Origin: Pristionchus mayeri
Lineage: Eukaryota; Nematoda; Chromadorea; Rhabditida; Neodiplogasteridae
Assembly: GCA_036245805.1 (NCBI GenBank)
Contig: BTRK01000006.1
Span: forward strand, 53,871,257-53,935,256
DNA: 64,000 nucleotides
Direction of reading: 5' to 3'
Of the stretch, positions 1 to 12,382 are shown piece by piece. Numbering within the stretch: position 1 is the stretch's first letter; every line of letters starts with the position of its first letter. The position numbers and the translations under genes were made by a program. The notes below the pieces were generated by a model. It was not told the origin of the DNA. It saw nothing but the letters and a program-made list of their open reading frames with translations, and did not search any database.

Positions 1-243
1 TACAGCTCAGAAAATGAGTTAGGGTCACTCAGAAGTCAATTTTGCTCTACCTTACACCGTATGCAAGAAAACTGCTCTCAAAGGGGGTGATGCCGATATC
101 CGACCCTACGTAGGGAGTTTCAAAATGAAGTATGCACAACAATATTTCGGGGCTCACTCAGACATGTCTCAGGGAGCCCGAAACCGGTTAGAACTCATTT
201 CACCATTCCCATGCTCAGCTCGATTCTCTCATGAGAGGCGTGA
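1..243. mobile_element. Family A palindromic element, right half
   Basis: Cut by the window edge. It matches the right arms of copies at 2535-3538 and 4914-5932 and ends in the family terminus GAGAGGCGTGA followed by TA. Confidence 0.75.
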
Positions 244-247
244 TATA

Positions 248-740
248 CAGTCGCGCCGGAAAGTCATGGGACCCTTTTTGAATTTATTGTATCTTTTGCC
301 CAGGAAATGCATCATTCTGGCACTGAGGTATGATGTACCAAATCCATCGGAGATTATGATCATGGTATTATGGTATGACATCATCTCATAATTATTGCGT
401 AGTGATGACGCAATCAATCTGCTCTTTTTCAAAATGGAATTATTCTTACATAGATTTTTTCCTGTTCGCCATACTTTTTATGATTGGAGATATGACCGAG
501 GCCTACCCAGAATAAATTTTTGAAGGCGCTGTTCGGTCGCACATTTGCTGCAGCGAAGCTGCAAAAACAGGATCTGAAATTCGGAACTCGGCTTCTAGAG
601 TAACTAGAAACCCGTTCAAAGCATCAAAATGATCACCATCACACATGATCCTGAGAATATGAATACGATATTTCATAATTTGCCCACAGGGCATGAAAAA
701 TAACTTTTTTGCATGACCATATTATGTATTACGTATTACG
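248..740. mobile_element. Family C element, left half
   Basis: Starts at CAGTCGCGCC immediately after TA, as the complete copies at 26820-28169 and 52675-53991 do, and follows their arm (GTAGTGATGACGCAATC, TTTGCTGCAGC). The second arm is missing. It abuts the A element on its left. Confidence 0.7.
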
Positions 741-914
741 TAGTTTCTGATGGGAAATCTAAAAATGAAGTTAGTTTTTTTGCAAAATGATTGAACAATT
801 TTTCAGTGTGGCCAAAAAAACTTCGAAAATCGGCGTTTTCAACACATTATCTTTATCAGATCGCGTTCAAATTATGTTTTGCGTTATTTTCAAAAAAATA
901 GTCCAGAAAAACCT

Positions 915-956
915 ATAATATCATACTTTTCAAAAATTTGAAAAGTATGATATTAT
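915..956. repeat. Perfect 20-bp inverted repeat with 2-nt loop
   Basis: The arms at 915-934 and 937-956 are exact reverse complements separated by AA. It lies in element debris between C1 and a half copy of the TTAA-flanked element (957-1160). Confidence 0.85.
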
Positions 957-1160
957 TGGATTTTTTGGATTTTTGGATTTTTTTTGGGCCTGGTCTGGCA
1001 TTTTTCGGAAAGTGCACCAGAGTCGTTAATATTGGGCCAAATATCAGCACTCGGTATGAGAACTCCTCCAGCAAAATAGATGGGGGGGGGGGGTTGCAAA
1101 AAAAGCCATCCGGGGGTTTTCTAGAGGAAATGCCTCTTAAAAAGTGCAGTTACGAGAGGC
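957..1160. mobile_element. Half copy of the TTAA-flanked palindrome T
   Basis: Resembles one arm of the palindrome at 21170-21652 (CTGGCATTTTTCGG, ATATCAGCACTCGGTATGAG, GGTTGCAAAAAAA), with a G10 run inserted. It ends near CTCTTAA. It lies upstream of the first visible LARGE exon. Confidence 0.6.
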
Positions 1161-1242
1161 TTCATCGTCCCAAAAATACATGGTTGAGACGGGATTGTAG
1201 ACAAAATTCCCATTCAATACAATATAAGATCTCTTTGTTCAG

Positions 1243-4200
1243 GGTTCTCTCGTATTTCATTTCCTTGCTGATGATCATCATAAGAAAATAATTTCCACAC
1301 TTTTCAAGACGTGGAAACTGCCATCTGGTATCCGATACTTGCGTTAACGAATACAATACAGTAATTGAGTGCGTTATCACATATATGATATGGAACCGTA
1401 CAAGAGGGAGCTTAGCTGGGTTCCGAACACACATTACGCTATGGTGACAGCCCTTGTGAGACTCGTCGTACCTGAAATACTCCCCGACAACGTCAAAGAG
1501 GTCGAGTGAACTTGATTGTTAATTAAATACCATCAAAACGCAATGCTAATGCAATTAAGGAATATCAGAGTTCGAGAAACGACACCACGCGCTCTTCATT
1601 CTGCACACATCTAGACATGTCGATCGTCGAGAGAGTGCATAAAATGAAGTGTTTCGTTGTATAGCGTGGTATCGTTTCTCGAACTCGGCACGCTACTCAC
1701 GTGAGAATCGAGCTGTAACCACCATATATGGAATGCAAGAACAATCATGAAATATGTCTGGTTTAGGCTATTCCAAGGCATGCCTATCTAACACCCAAAA
1801 GTCTCAATTTGCATGCTGAATTTCAGAGGTCCCTTTATCGGGTTGGCCCCCGGCTGCTCCCTCCGTTTGACAGCGAACTATGCGATTCTAATTAGAAATA
1901 TACGAAAATAGTACTCTGAGGGAGGCGTCAGTAATTTTTTGAGCCTATCCTATGGATATCTATATGTATAGATAAAATCCTCAAAATTTTGTCGTCAACC
2001 AATGTACCTTCGAGTAGATGTTCCTCAGAAAATTGCAAAATCAACTCATTCTTCAAAGTAAAAAAAGTGGCTTAGTACTACTGTATCTATCATTTTTGGT
2101 GATACTGTATCTATCATTTTTCGGTGATACTTGAATCGTAAAAATCCATATTAATTTGGGAGCAGCCAATAGCGGGCACGGAGTAGAAATCTCCAAAATG
2201 AGTTGATACTTTGAAGTTACTCATTGTTTAGATGCATTGGGATGATCAATACCAGTAAGCACACAGTTGACGGTGTTCATCTTCTTTTATTAAACGACTC
2301 GATTATCTCGTGATAGAAATTTTATTATTATGAACCAATCGATAAATTAGCATGCGGGGCACCAAACTGGAACCTTATTGTTCCCTGTTACTCTACCAAA
2401 CCGAATTAGTCCCGGCGTGAAGCGCCGGGGCAATTTTATCCTGAATACGAAAAATTCCCATCATCGGTAAGGTTCATGAGAGAGTATGGTATCGATATTC
2501 GTTCAAACTCAAATTCAAGTATTCAGATCAGGTAGAGAGGATTCACGATAGAATCGAGCTAGAATTGCAATTATTGGGAATTACGGGGAAATCGTGAAAT
2601 TAGTTACAACAGGTTTTGGCCACCCTAAGACATGCCTGAGTGACCCCTGAAGTATTAAAGTGCACACTTCATTTGGAGCTCGCTACGTAGTGCCGGATAC
2701 CGGCATCACTCACTTTGAGAGCTGTTTTCTTGGATACGGTGATAGATAGGTCAAAATTGACCTCTGAGTGACCCCAACTTATTTTTCGAGCGAACCATTT
2801 TATCTGAAACTCATTTTCAACAGTGGTACACTTCAGACCAATTTTCTCAAAAATGTAGGTGAAGATGCAGCTCCAATTTCCACACTAGATGTAGCTCAGC
2901 GAGAGCTTTCCAATGAGTGGTTTGCGAAAAAAATACGAACACTCCTGTGAGAGTTTCGCCTTTTTAACTTCGTCTGGATGGTTTGAAATTTCTTGTCAAC
3001 AGAAGATTTTATTTCACACCGCACTTCTCGAAGAGCGCGGTCGAAAATGATCGAGGTTCTATTGAAATCTTCTGTTGGAAAGAAATTTCAAACGATCCAG
3101 ATGAAGTTAAAAGGGCGAAACTTTCACAGGAGTGTTCGTATTTTTTTTTCGCAAACCACTCATTGGAAAGCCCTCGCTGAGCTGCATCTAGTATGCAAAT
3201 TTGAGCTGCATCTTCACCTACATTTTTGAGAAAAGTGACCCGAAGTGTACCACTGTTGAAAATGGGTTTTAGAGAAAATGGTTTAGATAGTTCGATAGAG
3301 CTCGAAAAATTAGTTAGTGTCACTCAGAGATCAATTTTGACCTATCTATCACCGTATCCAAGAAAACAGCTCTCAAAGTGAGTGATGCCGGTATCCGGTA
3401 CTACGTAGCGAGCTCCAAAATGGAGTGTGTACTTTAATACTTCAGGGGTCACTCAGGCATGCCTCAGGGTGGCCAAAACCGGTTATAACTCATTTCACCA
3501 TTCCCAAGCTCAGCTCGATTCTCTCATGATAGGCGTGATATTTTATATGCGAAATTGCAAGTCTCTATGAGCCCGTTTGCCTAAGAATCGGACAATTGTT
3601 GGCACGGACTAAAAAAGTCAAATCTCTTGAACTTTGTGATTTCAGGTAATCTGACCAGCTGAAGACGATAGGCATATTCATTTGGCTCAGAAATTAGTCG
3701 TTGACCCCAGACGCAGTGACGTCGAAATGTGCCAATTTCGCATATCTGAATTCCGGATATCGCGAAAATTAAGTCAAGATATATTCCGGGGCAGAATTTG
3801 AAGGCAATCACGCCTGTCTAATTCATTTTTCATAAAATTTTAAAATAAATTAATAAAATTCATGTTTTTAATGCACCGATATTATCCGGGGAGACCAGGC
3901 TTGACAAGAGGAATCCAAATATGTTTTCCGATATGTGAAAAACGGTCGCGGTAAGGTTTATGATGCAAAATTATGAACTCATCAGGTAGTGTGCGAGAGA
4001 CTCTGGGAAGAGGAGAGAGTGCAGACAGCGAGAGGGCGAGGGAAGAAGGGGAAGGGGGTCACGAGGTAGAGAATTTTATGAAAATTTTAAAATTTTATGA
4101 AAAATGAATTAGACAATCGTGACTGCCTTCAAATTCTACCCCGGAATATATCTTGACTTGATTTTATCGATATCCGGAATTCAGATTTTGGCACATTTCG

Positions 4201-7200
4201 ACGTCACGGCGTCTGGAGTCAACGACTAATTTCCGAGCCAAATGACTATGTTTATCGTCTTCAGCTGGTCAGATAACCCCAAAACACTTAGTTTCAGAGA
4301 TTTGGATTTTTTTGCCGATGCCAGATTGTCTCAGAATTGTCCGATTCTTATGCAAACAGGCTCCTATCACATTCGAAAGCGCCTCAGGCTGACTCCGATT
4401 TTTGTCGGTTTCACAGCGCCATGGATTTGGCGATATTAGTCGCGAGCATCGTAGAAATACGTGTCAAAGATAGTGAGCGAATTTTTGGTAGTTGATCCCG
4501 GGTCTGTTATTGAACTGATTGTTCTGTATAATAGGATCCTCATTTCATTAAATTGATTTTTTGCAAAAAAATCACTCAGCTGTTGACTTTGCTTGCAAAG
4601 AAAGGATACACCGCCTTCAGTGGGAAGATGGATAGTTATTGGACCCGGGAACCAGAATACGGAACCATCCCCCCGCATCACAAATGTACTGGAAACTTTC
4701 ACATTTTCGTCATCCATGGAACCGTTACTTTCTATCGCGTAGGGTATCTTATGCATTTCAAAATACTTTATAAACAAGCCTAAGATCGAGATACCAAGTT
4801 GTATTATACGCATGCACGTATGAGAACTAAATTGGCTTCGGTGTTTACGTCTAGTTGAATCTCCGAAATAATTATTACTCAATATAATGCTTTAAGAACG
4901 TCACGGCAGAATATCACACCTCTCATGAGAGAATCGAGCTGAGCATGGGAATGGTCAAATGAGTTCTAACCGGTTTCGGGCTCCCTGAGACATGTCTGAG
5001 TGAGCCCCGAAATATTGTTGCGCATACTTCATTTTGGAGCTCCCTACGAAGGGTCGGATATCGGCATCACCCTCTTTGAGAGCAGTTTTCTTGCATACGG
5101 TGTAAGGTAGAGCAAAATTGACCTCTGAGTGGCCCTAACTCATTTGTTGAGCTCTTTCGATCTATACAAACCAATTTCTCTAAAACCCATTTTTAAGTGT
5201 GGTACACTGTAGGTCAATTTTCTCAAAAATGTAGGTAAAGCAGCAGCTGAAATTTTCATAGTAGATGCAGCTCAGCGAGAGCTTTCCAATAAGTGGTTTG
5301 CGAAAAAAATACTTGGCGGCTGGTGAGAGTTTCGCCCTTTTTTACTTCGTCTCGATCGTTTGAACTTTATTTTCAACAGACGAATTAATTTCACACCGCT
5401 CTTTTCGGAGCGCTCGGCCGAAAATGATCGATTCCCTCTCGCTATCCCCGTTGAAAATAAAGTTCAAACGATCCAGACGAAGTTAAAAGGGCGAAACTCT
5501 CACCAGCCGCCAAGTATTTTTTTCGCAAACCACTTATTGGAAAGCTCTCGCTGAGCTGCATCTACTATGAAAATTTCAGCTGCTGCTTTACCTACATTTT
5601 TGAGAAAATTGACCTACAGTGTACCACACTTAAAAATGGGTTTTAGAGAAATTGGTTTGTATAGATCGAAAGAGCTCAACAAATGAGTTAGGGCCACTCA
5701 GAGGTCAATTCTGCTCTATCTTACACCGTATCCAAGAAAACTGCTCTCAAAGAGGGTGATGCCGATATCCGACCCTACGTAGGGAGGTCCAAAATGAAGT
5801 ATGCACAAAAAGATTTCGGGGCTCACTCAGACATGTCTCAGGGTGCCCGAAACCGATTAGAAGTCATTTCACGATTTCATCTCCATTCCCAGGAATGGCG
5901 ATTTTAGCTCGATTCTCTCGTAAATGGCGTGATATACATCGCTTGCAGGCTCTCATTGTAGACACAGATATGTGTCTTCTCGATGACATCTCGCCCATCT
6001 TCGATGCCTTCCAGGGAACTAATGAATCCGTGTTGTTTGCAATGACCGAGAACATTTCGCCTTATTACACTAATGGAATGGATCCCTGGCCCGTCAGAGT
6101 AGGTGGTCAATTATATACTAAAGATACGTGTTATCATGTTTGCACGTTTATGTATGCTCGGAGAAATTAGGCCCATGCTGTGGTGGGGAGAGTGCCATGG
6201 GTCCTTATTATGCAAGCATCCCCGTAGTATATGCTGCGATCATTGTGCGGGTAGGAAATAAAAATGAATGACAAAGATGAACAGAAATCATAATTTCTTA
6301 GGGGCTCGCAAGTCCAGTTACATTTCACAGATTTTCTAACAATCGTTTGTGGCACAGCTACTGTTCGGACTACGTAACCCTGCTGGCTAAGGAACGTTCT
6401 AGTTTTCTAGTTTTCTAAGGTTCTAGGGAACGTTACCTTTCGCGACCGAGGTCACTACCAATGTATCGTCCCCTGGGGGCATAGAGTGCTTGGTCTGCCC
6501 AGGTGCGGGATCGAACTCGGGACCCCCGTGTGACGCCTCACACACGCCAACCAGTAATAGAAAAGAAATGTGCCGGATTTCAAGTATTAACTTTTGTTAT
6601 TCACTATTCCGATGCCATGCAGTCTTTAAGGGACGCGGATTAAACTCAGGGCTTGTTCTGCTGAATGTTGAGCGGATGCGTCTTGCCAATTGGAGTAGGA
6701 TGTGGCGTCGCGAGATGGAAGAACGTTTACAAGTGTTCAAATATGGTCATGATCAGGTAATTGATTTATAAATTGTTTTGCTTAAATCAACGAATATTTG
6801 TGTATTCTATAAGAGTTATTTGCAGGACGTTTTCAACGCGCTTACAGTAACGTATCCCGACATCGTTGTTAGGCTTCCTTGCGAGTACAACCTTCAACTC
6901 GGCGTAATGTCGGAGCCGTGGACATGCCTGACCAGCGACATGAATGTCAAAGTATCTAAAACTTTATACAATGATGATTAATGCAACCCGAAACGTAAAG
7001 TTCATATGTTGAACTGCGCAGATCATCCATTTCAATTCTCCACTCAAGTTGGATATAAAGACAAAATACGTCGCGCACTTTGCCAGACTACACGCGGAAT
7101 ATCTCGCAATGGATGGATACTCTTTCCGACGCAGACACCGCTGCGAGCTAGATAATTCGGTACCGTTGTTGACATGAATCGATGGATACATTACGCGCTA

Positions 7201-9862
7201 ATCACCTTGGCCATGCATGAACGCGGCGTACCGCGGCTTGCGCGGATTGATTTTGCGGGTATGATAATATTTTTCACGATTCGAATTTTTGATTTTCAAA
7301 TTCTCCATACAATTTCACATTGGAAGGATTAATACTACGCATTAATATTTTTAAATACATAATAAATCGTTATGTTGAATGCGGTAATGCTGCAACTTAA
7401 CGTAATCTCAGTTTGTGATGGCAGAGTCTCAGTCGCAATCGCAATTGAGATTACTGCATTTTGCAATATATGAGGCCGTCCGCGATAGATTCAACAACTC
7501 ACAACGGGGCCTCGGCACAGCCAAAAAAAGTGGAACCCACGAAAACATGTTTTCTGGGGCAGTTTTCGATGCTGATCATCGTGGTCCACTTCATTTTGCA
7601 TGAATCGCTCATTGAATTTCGGTGTGGTGCCATGTCACTTCCGGTCAAAAACGCTTTTTTGCATGCTGTGTGCTCAAAATACATGGTGGAAGGTCGAAAT
7701 CTCGCGTACCCGACCAGAATTTCACGGCGAATCGAATGGTGTATTTCATTGGTCATGAATTTTACATGTGTTCGAGAAAAAATCGACTTTTTGACTCAAT
7801 CATGTGTGCGAGTGGATACCATAACCATTTGATCCGCTGATTCACGCTGATTCGAATGATATGTATATGTGTGGGGATCCGAGGTACCCGAAGACCACTT
7901 ATGCCTCTTTTTCAGCTTTTCCAGCGCTTTTCACTGTGTAATCGACGAATGAGAGGGAGGAAAATGACTTTCCTTGTCATTTTCCGTCCTCTCATTTCTC
8001 GATTACACAGTAAAATGCTCAGGAAAAGCAGAAAAAGGGGCATAAGTGGCTTCGGGTACCTCGGATCCCCACACATGTGCATACCATTCGAATCAGCGTG
8101 AAAAGGCGGATCGAATGGTTATGGTCTCCACTCGCACACATGATTGAGTCAAAAAGTCGATTTTTTCTCGAACACATGGAAAATTCATGACCAATGAAAT
8201 ACACCATTCGATTCGCCGTGAAATTCTGGTCGGGTACGCGAGATTTCGACCTTCCACCGTGTATTTTGAGCGTACAGCATGCGAAAAAACAGTTTTGACC
8301 GAAAGCGACATGGCACCACACTGAAATTCAGTGAGCGATTCATGCAAAATAAAGTGGACCACGATGATCAGCATCGAAAACTACAACAGAAAACATGTTT
8401 TCGTGGGTTCCACTTTTTTGGCTGTGCCGAGGCCTTGTTGAATCTATCGCGGGCGGCCTCATCTCGCATTCAAAAAATCGATTTATCTATTTTGTTTTAA
8501 TATATGAATACAAAGTCCATCCGATGCGAAATTTTTTGGGGAATTTGACAATCAAAGATTCAAATCGTGAACAGATTATCCTTTCCGCAAGATCAATTCG
8601 CGCAAGCTGCGGTTCGCCGCGTAGCACCGCGCACGCACATGACCAAGGCGATTAGCGCGTACTGTATGATATATGTGCGTTCAGACTGCTACATATTTCG
8701 CGGACTTACCTGAGACAGATGCTGCGCACAACATTTCATATCGGACTCATATGTATTTCAATGGATTCAACACTGTGGTATTTCAATCACACGCTGCGTT
8801 AATAATGACCCATGCAATTAAGAACGCAACTGATGACATCACACTCGTCACACAATTACCAGCAGAAAATTTCAAACTTGTTAAGCAGATTCTTGAAATT
8901 TGGAAGGGTCCAATCTCAGCAGCAATTTATTGTTCCGATGCCAAGCTGCCTTATATTTTGTAAGTGAATTCCTATTGACTATAATGTCGTAACGTCTCTC
9001 TGTCCGTTCGTCCGTCCGTCCGTCTGTGTGTCTCAACACTACCGTATACCAAAAGGGTGCCCTACACCATTATGCATTTTCCGAAATCGTAGAAAAGTTA
9101 AAATGCACGCTACCGTAACACACCACACCACAAACGATGGTGTAATTTACTAAATCACAGAACAGTTAAATGCACGCTACCGTAACTCACCACACCACAC
9201 ACGATGGTGTGATTTACTAAATCACAGAAAAGTTAAATGCACGCTACCGTAACCCACCACACACCATGGTGTGATTTACTAAATCGCAGAAAACTTAAAT
9301 GCACGCTACCGTAACCCACCACACACCATGGTGTGACTTACTAAATCGCAGAAAAGTTAAATGCGCGTTACCGTATACCTACACCGTACACCATGGTTCA
9401 TTTAAGGAAATTGCGGAAAACCTTAGTGCACCCTACCGTATCCTCACCACACCACGCACCATTGCCTCACGGTACCCTGCCGTATACTCTCTCGCTGTTG
9501 TAAAATCAACGCAACCTGCTCTCATCCCCCGCAGCGTAAGCGTTGTGAAAGGCTCGTGAGGCCGAGGGTGATTCGAAAAAGTTGGGATGGGGCGAAGCCC
9601 CATCCCAATTTTTTTGAATTGCCCGAGGCCTTACGAGCCGTTTACAGCGTTTTAAGCAGGCTCTCGACAGTAGCGTCCATCTTTGTTCCTTAACACACAA
9701 CCGGTCACGTAGCGACCGAAGGTCGCTAGTTGGTTACATGCTTTATGATACTAAGCGAAATCCAAATGTATGTTTAAAGCACACTAATTCAGGGAGGACA
9801 TCGAGTCTGTCGGGATTGATCAAAGGACGAATTTTGCACTACATGTTGTATTCAAGACTGGA
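1243..9862 (+). CDS. LARGE: LARGE-type bifunctional glycosyltransferase, partial
   Basis: Exons: 1243-1327, 1370-1500, 5949-6098, 6631-6756, 6826-6951, 7022-7159, 8685-8959, 9793-9862; all phases agree (367 codons). By family knowledge this is a Golgi type II enzyme that builds xylose-glucuronate chains. Residues 1-250 form the GT8 xylosyltransferase domain: FHFLADD, LSWVPNTHY, the metal-binding DTD (IVDTDM, exon 3), GRGLNSGLVLL, QDVFNAL and IHFNSP. Exon 7 enters the second, B4GAT1-like domain (ITLVTQL, WKGPISAAIY) and exon 8 gives ALHVVFKTG. The first exons lie left of the window. The exon that should follow (YPVN...LRN region and the second DxD) was not found, so the second domain is incomplete here. 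Exon 4 was started at an AAG acceptor (6631) because it aligns best; a CAG at 6622 is the alternative. Introns carry palindromes A, I, A and F. Confidence 0.85.
1569..1686. repeat. Small palindromic MITE S, copy 1
   Basis: About 118 bp with inverted ends GAGTTCGAGAAACGA and TCGTTTCTCGAACTC around a TCGATCGTCGAGAGAGTG core. Same family as 49208-49310 and 49577-49690. In intron 2 of the LARGE gene. Confidence 0.8.
2395..2430 (-). other. GC-rich hairpin followed by CTAA
   Basis: On the minus strand CCCGGCG-CTTC-ACGCCGGG is followed by ACTAAT. A hairpin just before CTRR-T resembles a Helitron 3' end, but no matching 5' end was found. Confidence 0.25.
2535..3538. mobile_element. Family A palindrome, near-complete copy
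   Basis: About 1 kb. The left arm (ACCTCTGAGTGACCCCAAC, AGAGCTGTTTTCTTGGATAC) is repeated in reverse complement on the right, with the fold centre near 3030. The right end is GGCGTGA then TA; the left end is degraded. In LARGE intron 2. Confidence 0.85.
3560..4395. mobile_element. Family I palindrome
   Basis: The arm GCCTAAGAATCGGACAATT at 3580 returns reversed near 4330, and the ACGTCGAAATGTGCCAA arm near 3720 returns at 4190. The centre, near 3965-4070, is purine-rich. Lies in LARGE intron 2 between two A copies. Confidence 0.75.
4396..4912. other. Unique segment in LARGE intron 2
   Basis: Not repeated elsewhere in the window. The minus strand is open for 148 codons (4882-4436), including GSVFWFPG, which faintly recalls ligand-gated channels. 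No convincing exon could be built. Probably intron or an old gene fragment. Confidence 0.3.
4914..5932. mobile_element. Family A palindrome, complete copy
   Basis: The ends TCACACCTCTCATGAGAG and CTCTCGTAAATGGCGTGA are both flanked by TA; fold centre near 5420. Its right end lies 16 nt before LARGE exon 3, so the element nearly touches the splice acceptor. Confidence 0.9.
6420..6560 (-). repeat. tRNA-like SINE fragment
   Basis: On the minus strand a B-box-like GAGTTCGATCCC (6507-6518) lies in a GC-rich stretch within LARGE intron 3. The A box is poor. Probably a degraded tRNA-derived repeat. Confidence 0.35.
7194..8659. mobile_element. Family F palindrome
   Basis: The ends CGCGCTAATCACC and GGCGATTAGCGCG are flanked by TA, and the arms match through GTGGAACCCACGAAAACATG, GATTTCGACCTTCCACC and CTTCGGGTACCTCGGATCC to a centre near 7973. 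It fills LARGE intron 6, leaving 34 nt after the donor and 25 nt before the acceptor. A second copy begins at 63725. Confidence 0.92.
8995..9034 (+). repeat. TCCG/GTCC microsatellite
   Basis: Imperfect (GTCC)n run ending in GTGTGTCTC, just after LARGE exon 7. Confidence 0.7.
9096..9490 (+). repeat. Tandem repeat, unit about 62-67 bp
   Basis: Six diverging copies of a unit starting AAATGCACGCTACCGTAAC and holding CCATGGTGTGATTTACTAAA. Units start near 9100, 9167, 9234, 9296, 9358 and 9424; the last two are degenerate. In LARGE intron 7. Confidence 0.85.
9514..9682. repeat. Palindromic element with GC-rich hairpin
   Basis: The arms AAGCGTTGTGAAAGGCTCGT and ACGAGCCGTTTACAGCGTTT surround a perfect hairpin TTGGGATGGGGC-GAA-GCCCCATCCCAA near 9580-9612. 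In LARGE intron 7. Confidence 0.8.
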
Positions 9863-9913
9863 GTGAGCACATTTTGATCAATTGTATACCATTGGATTGG
9901 GTATGCAACTATA

Positions 9914-10133
9914 ATGCCGTGGGAAAAGTCGAGGAGAAGAGGAAATATTTGAATTCCCGCAATTTCATATCTCGGCTCCCAGTAGTGCTAGCGACTTAAA
10001 ATTTGGAATATGGGGTGTAAATGGATTTCCCACCAATATTCTAATTTTCAAGTCTCTATATCTACTAGGAGCCGAGATATGAAATTGCGGGAATTCAAAC
10101 ATTTCCTCTTCTCCTCGACTTTTTCCACGGCAT
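9914..10133. repeat. Palindrome P
   Basis: 220 bp. ATGCCGTGGGAAAAGTCGAG on the left and its complement at 10113-10133, with arms ATTCCCGCAATTTCATATCT matching exactly. It abuts element D1. Confidence 0.9.
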
Positions 10134-12382
10134 AAGAGAGGAATCGCGAGAGATTGGACCATTTGAGGGGGTGAGCGGCGGTAGGAAAAAAATGTGTCCT
10201 ATCTGACAACTAAAGTATATACAAGTATTTCAAATGATGCTCTTTCAAACTGCATCGTCAGAATCTTGATATCTGTCGTCATGGACGAGACTCAATTATG
10301 GTACTATCACTTTGGGGCAATTATGGTACTATCATTTTGGCCCAAACGCACTAAATGGGTTCTTAATATTGCTAGTACATCCCTCGAAGTAGTTCATAGA
10401 AAATGGGCTCCGGTAAATGCGATATTTCCATTGATTAATCATAGGAAAGGTGCAAAAGTGTACCACTGGTCAAATTAATCTTACGGACACCACATATGGC
10501 TAGAAATGTAGAACACGATGAGCTAAACATATCATCTGAAGAAAGTGAGTTTTTATCTTTTCGTTGAAGCAAGCTACAAAGCCTAGAAGTTCGCCAAATC
10601 CGATAGGAGACGCGTCCTGGAGAGTGCTAAATAGAGGGGTGGGAGAGGGAGGTCAGCCGGCGAGAGGGCCATACCGGTAGAGCGCGCGCTCTCGGAGGAT
10701 TCTAGCCTATTTCTGGCCAACTTCTAGGCTCTGTAGCACGCTTCAATGAAAAGATAGCGACTCACTTTCAACAGGTTAAATGTTTAGCTCATCGTGCTTT
10801 ACATTTATATCCATAGGTGGTGTCCGTAAGACTACTTCGAGGGATGTACTAGCAATATTAATAAACCATTTAGTGCGTTTGGCCCATTCCCGCGAGTTAA
10901 AGGGAGTCACAATATCGCTTTTCAAATTGTCGGTCCGATGGCCATTTTCGACGAGCTGAAGTGTTACACTATGGAAGGAATCAACTTAGAATGTCGTTTT
11001 GGAAGGTTTTATGCGATTTTGAGCCCAAATAAGGCTAATTGAAGGTACGTAAGTGCTCTTGCCCAGAACTCATTTTGGGGTCGCCTCACGAAAGTGAGCC
11101 CTTTTTTTCTATACCCGGATTTCTTTCATTTTAGCGAGAGGTGATTCACATGTATGGACTACAACTTGACAGACCGTCCACGAGAAAACGTAACAAATGG
11201 GAGGGGTCCTCGGATGGTAAAAAAATATAATATTCCGGTAATTGTTTTCTGAAGTGAGGGTCCAAGGTTAGGAACGCAGGCACCAATAGCTAAGGTTCTA
11301 GGTCGGTTTTTAAAAAGATACAGTAACCCCCTAGTTTTTAGTATCGTAAAATTCCACGATTAATAGATTTTCTGGTGTGTTTCTACTCGTAGAAAACGAA
11401 TTTCTACATTAGACCCCACGATATTTCGATCTAAAAAAGATAGGCCCAAAAAAAAAGATTTTTTCTCGATCGGAATCGGCAGAAACCTGCTCATAACTAA
11501 TTTGGATGCCACTTGGGGGCGTTTTTTCATTCTATTTTCGGAATCTACGGGTGAAAATGGATATTGCCTGATTTTTGTAGATTTAAAAAAAGATATTTTT
11601 GGGAATTCGCATTCAAAGATAGGATTCGCTATTTTGACAAAACCTGTAGATCAGTTGATAATAGGTATCGCAAACTGAATTACGGCTAGAAATGTAGAGG
11701 AGAATGAGCTGAACATTTTATCTGTTGAAAGTAAGTTTCTATATTTTCGTTGAAGCGCTCTACAGAGGCTAAAACACACCAGAAAATCTATTAATCGTGG
11801 AATTTTACGATAGTAAAATTTTCGACCCCAAAATTAGGGGGTTACTGTATCTTTTTCAAAACCGACCTAGAACCTTAGCTATTGGTGCCTGCGTTCCTAA
11901 CTTTAGACCCTCACTTCAGAAAAAATACCGAAATATTCTATTTTTTTACCATCCGAGACCTCTTCCGTTCTCTCGTGGACGGTCTGTTAAACATGATAAC
12001 CGAAAACTTTTTTTCGATTTCCAAAGTTACGTCTCTTTTTGTCCACCCGACAGCCCCGCACCAGGCTGAAGACCAGGAATGATGACCCTGGCAGTGAAGT
12101 TGTAGAGGAGGATGGTAGCATTCTTTTGCTAAAAAGAGCGAAGTTATATCTTCCTTATAAACATAATTATGATCATTTAAATGATCGCGATTTTACTGTC
12201 GAAAAGTGATAGTACCAAATTTGGCCTTCTGAATCTCGAGGATGACGACAGACATCAAGATTCTGACGACGCAGTTTGAAAGAGCATCATTTGAAATACG
12301 GGAATGTAATTGTGCTGCCAGATAGGGCACATTTTTTCCTACCGCCGCAGCGTGGTCGATTCTCTCGCGATTCCTCTCATAA
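10133..12382. mobile_element. Family D element with nested palindromes
   Basis: The ends GAGAGGAATCGCGAGAGAT and ATTCTCTCGCGATTCCTCTC match, with a shared subterminal GCGGCGGTAGGAA. A palindrome is nested in the left arm (10336-10895), and another with ends ACAGACCGTCCACGAGA lies at about 11164-11992. Confidence 0.8.

Noticed and set aside
4436..4882. 148-codon minus-strand frame with GSVFWFPG, reminiscent of a ligand-gated ion channel
   Set aside because: Only a few residues fit, the expected Cys-loop stretch is not readable, and it lies inside LARGE intron 2 on the opposite strand.
9096..9490. CRISPR-like array
   Set aside because: Direct tandem units without unique spacers in a eukaryotic intron.
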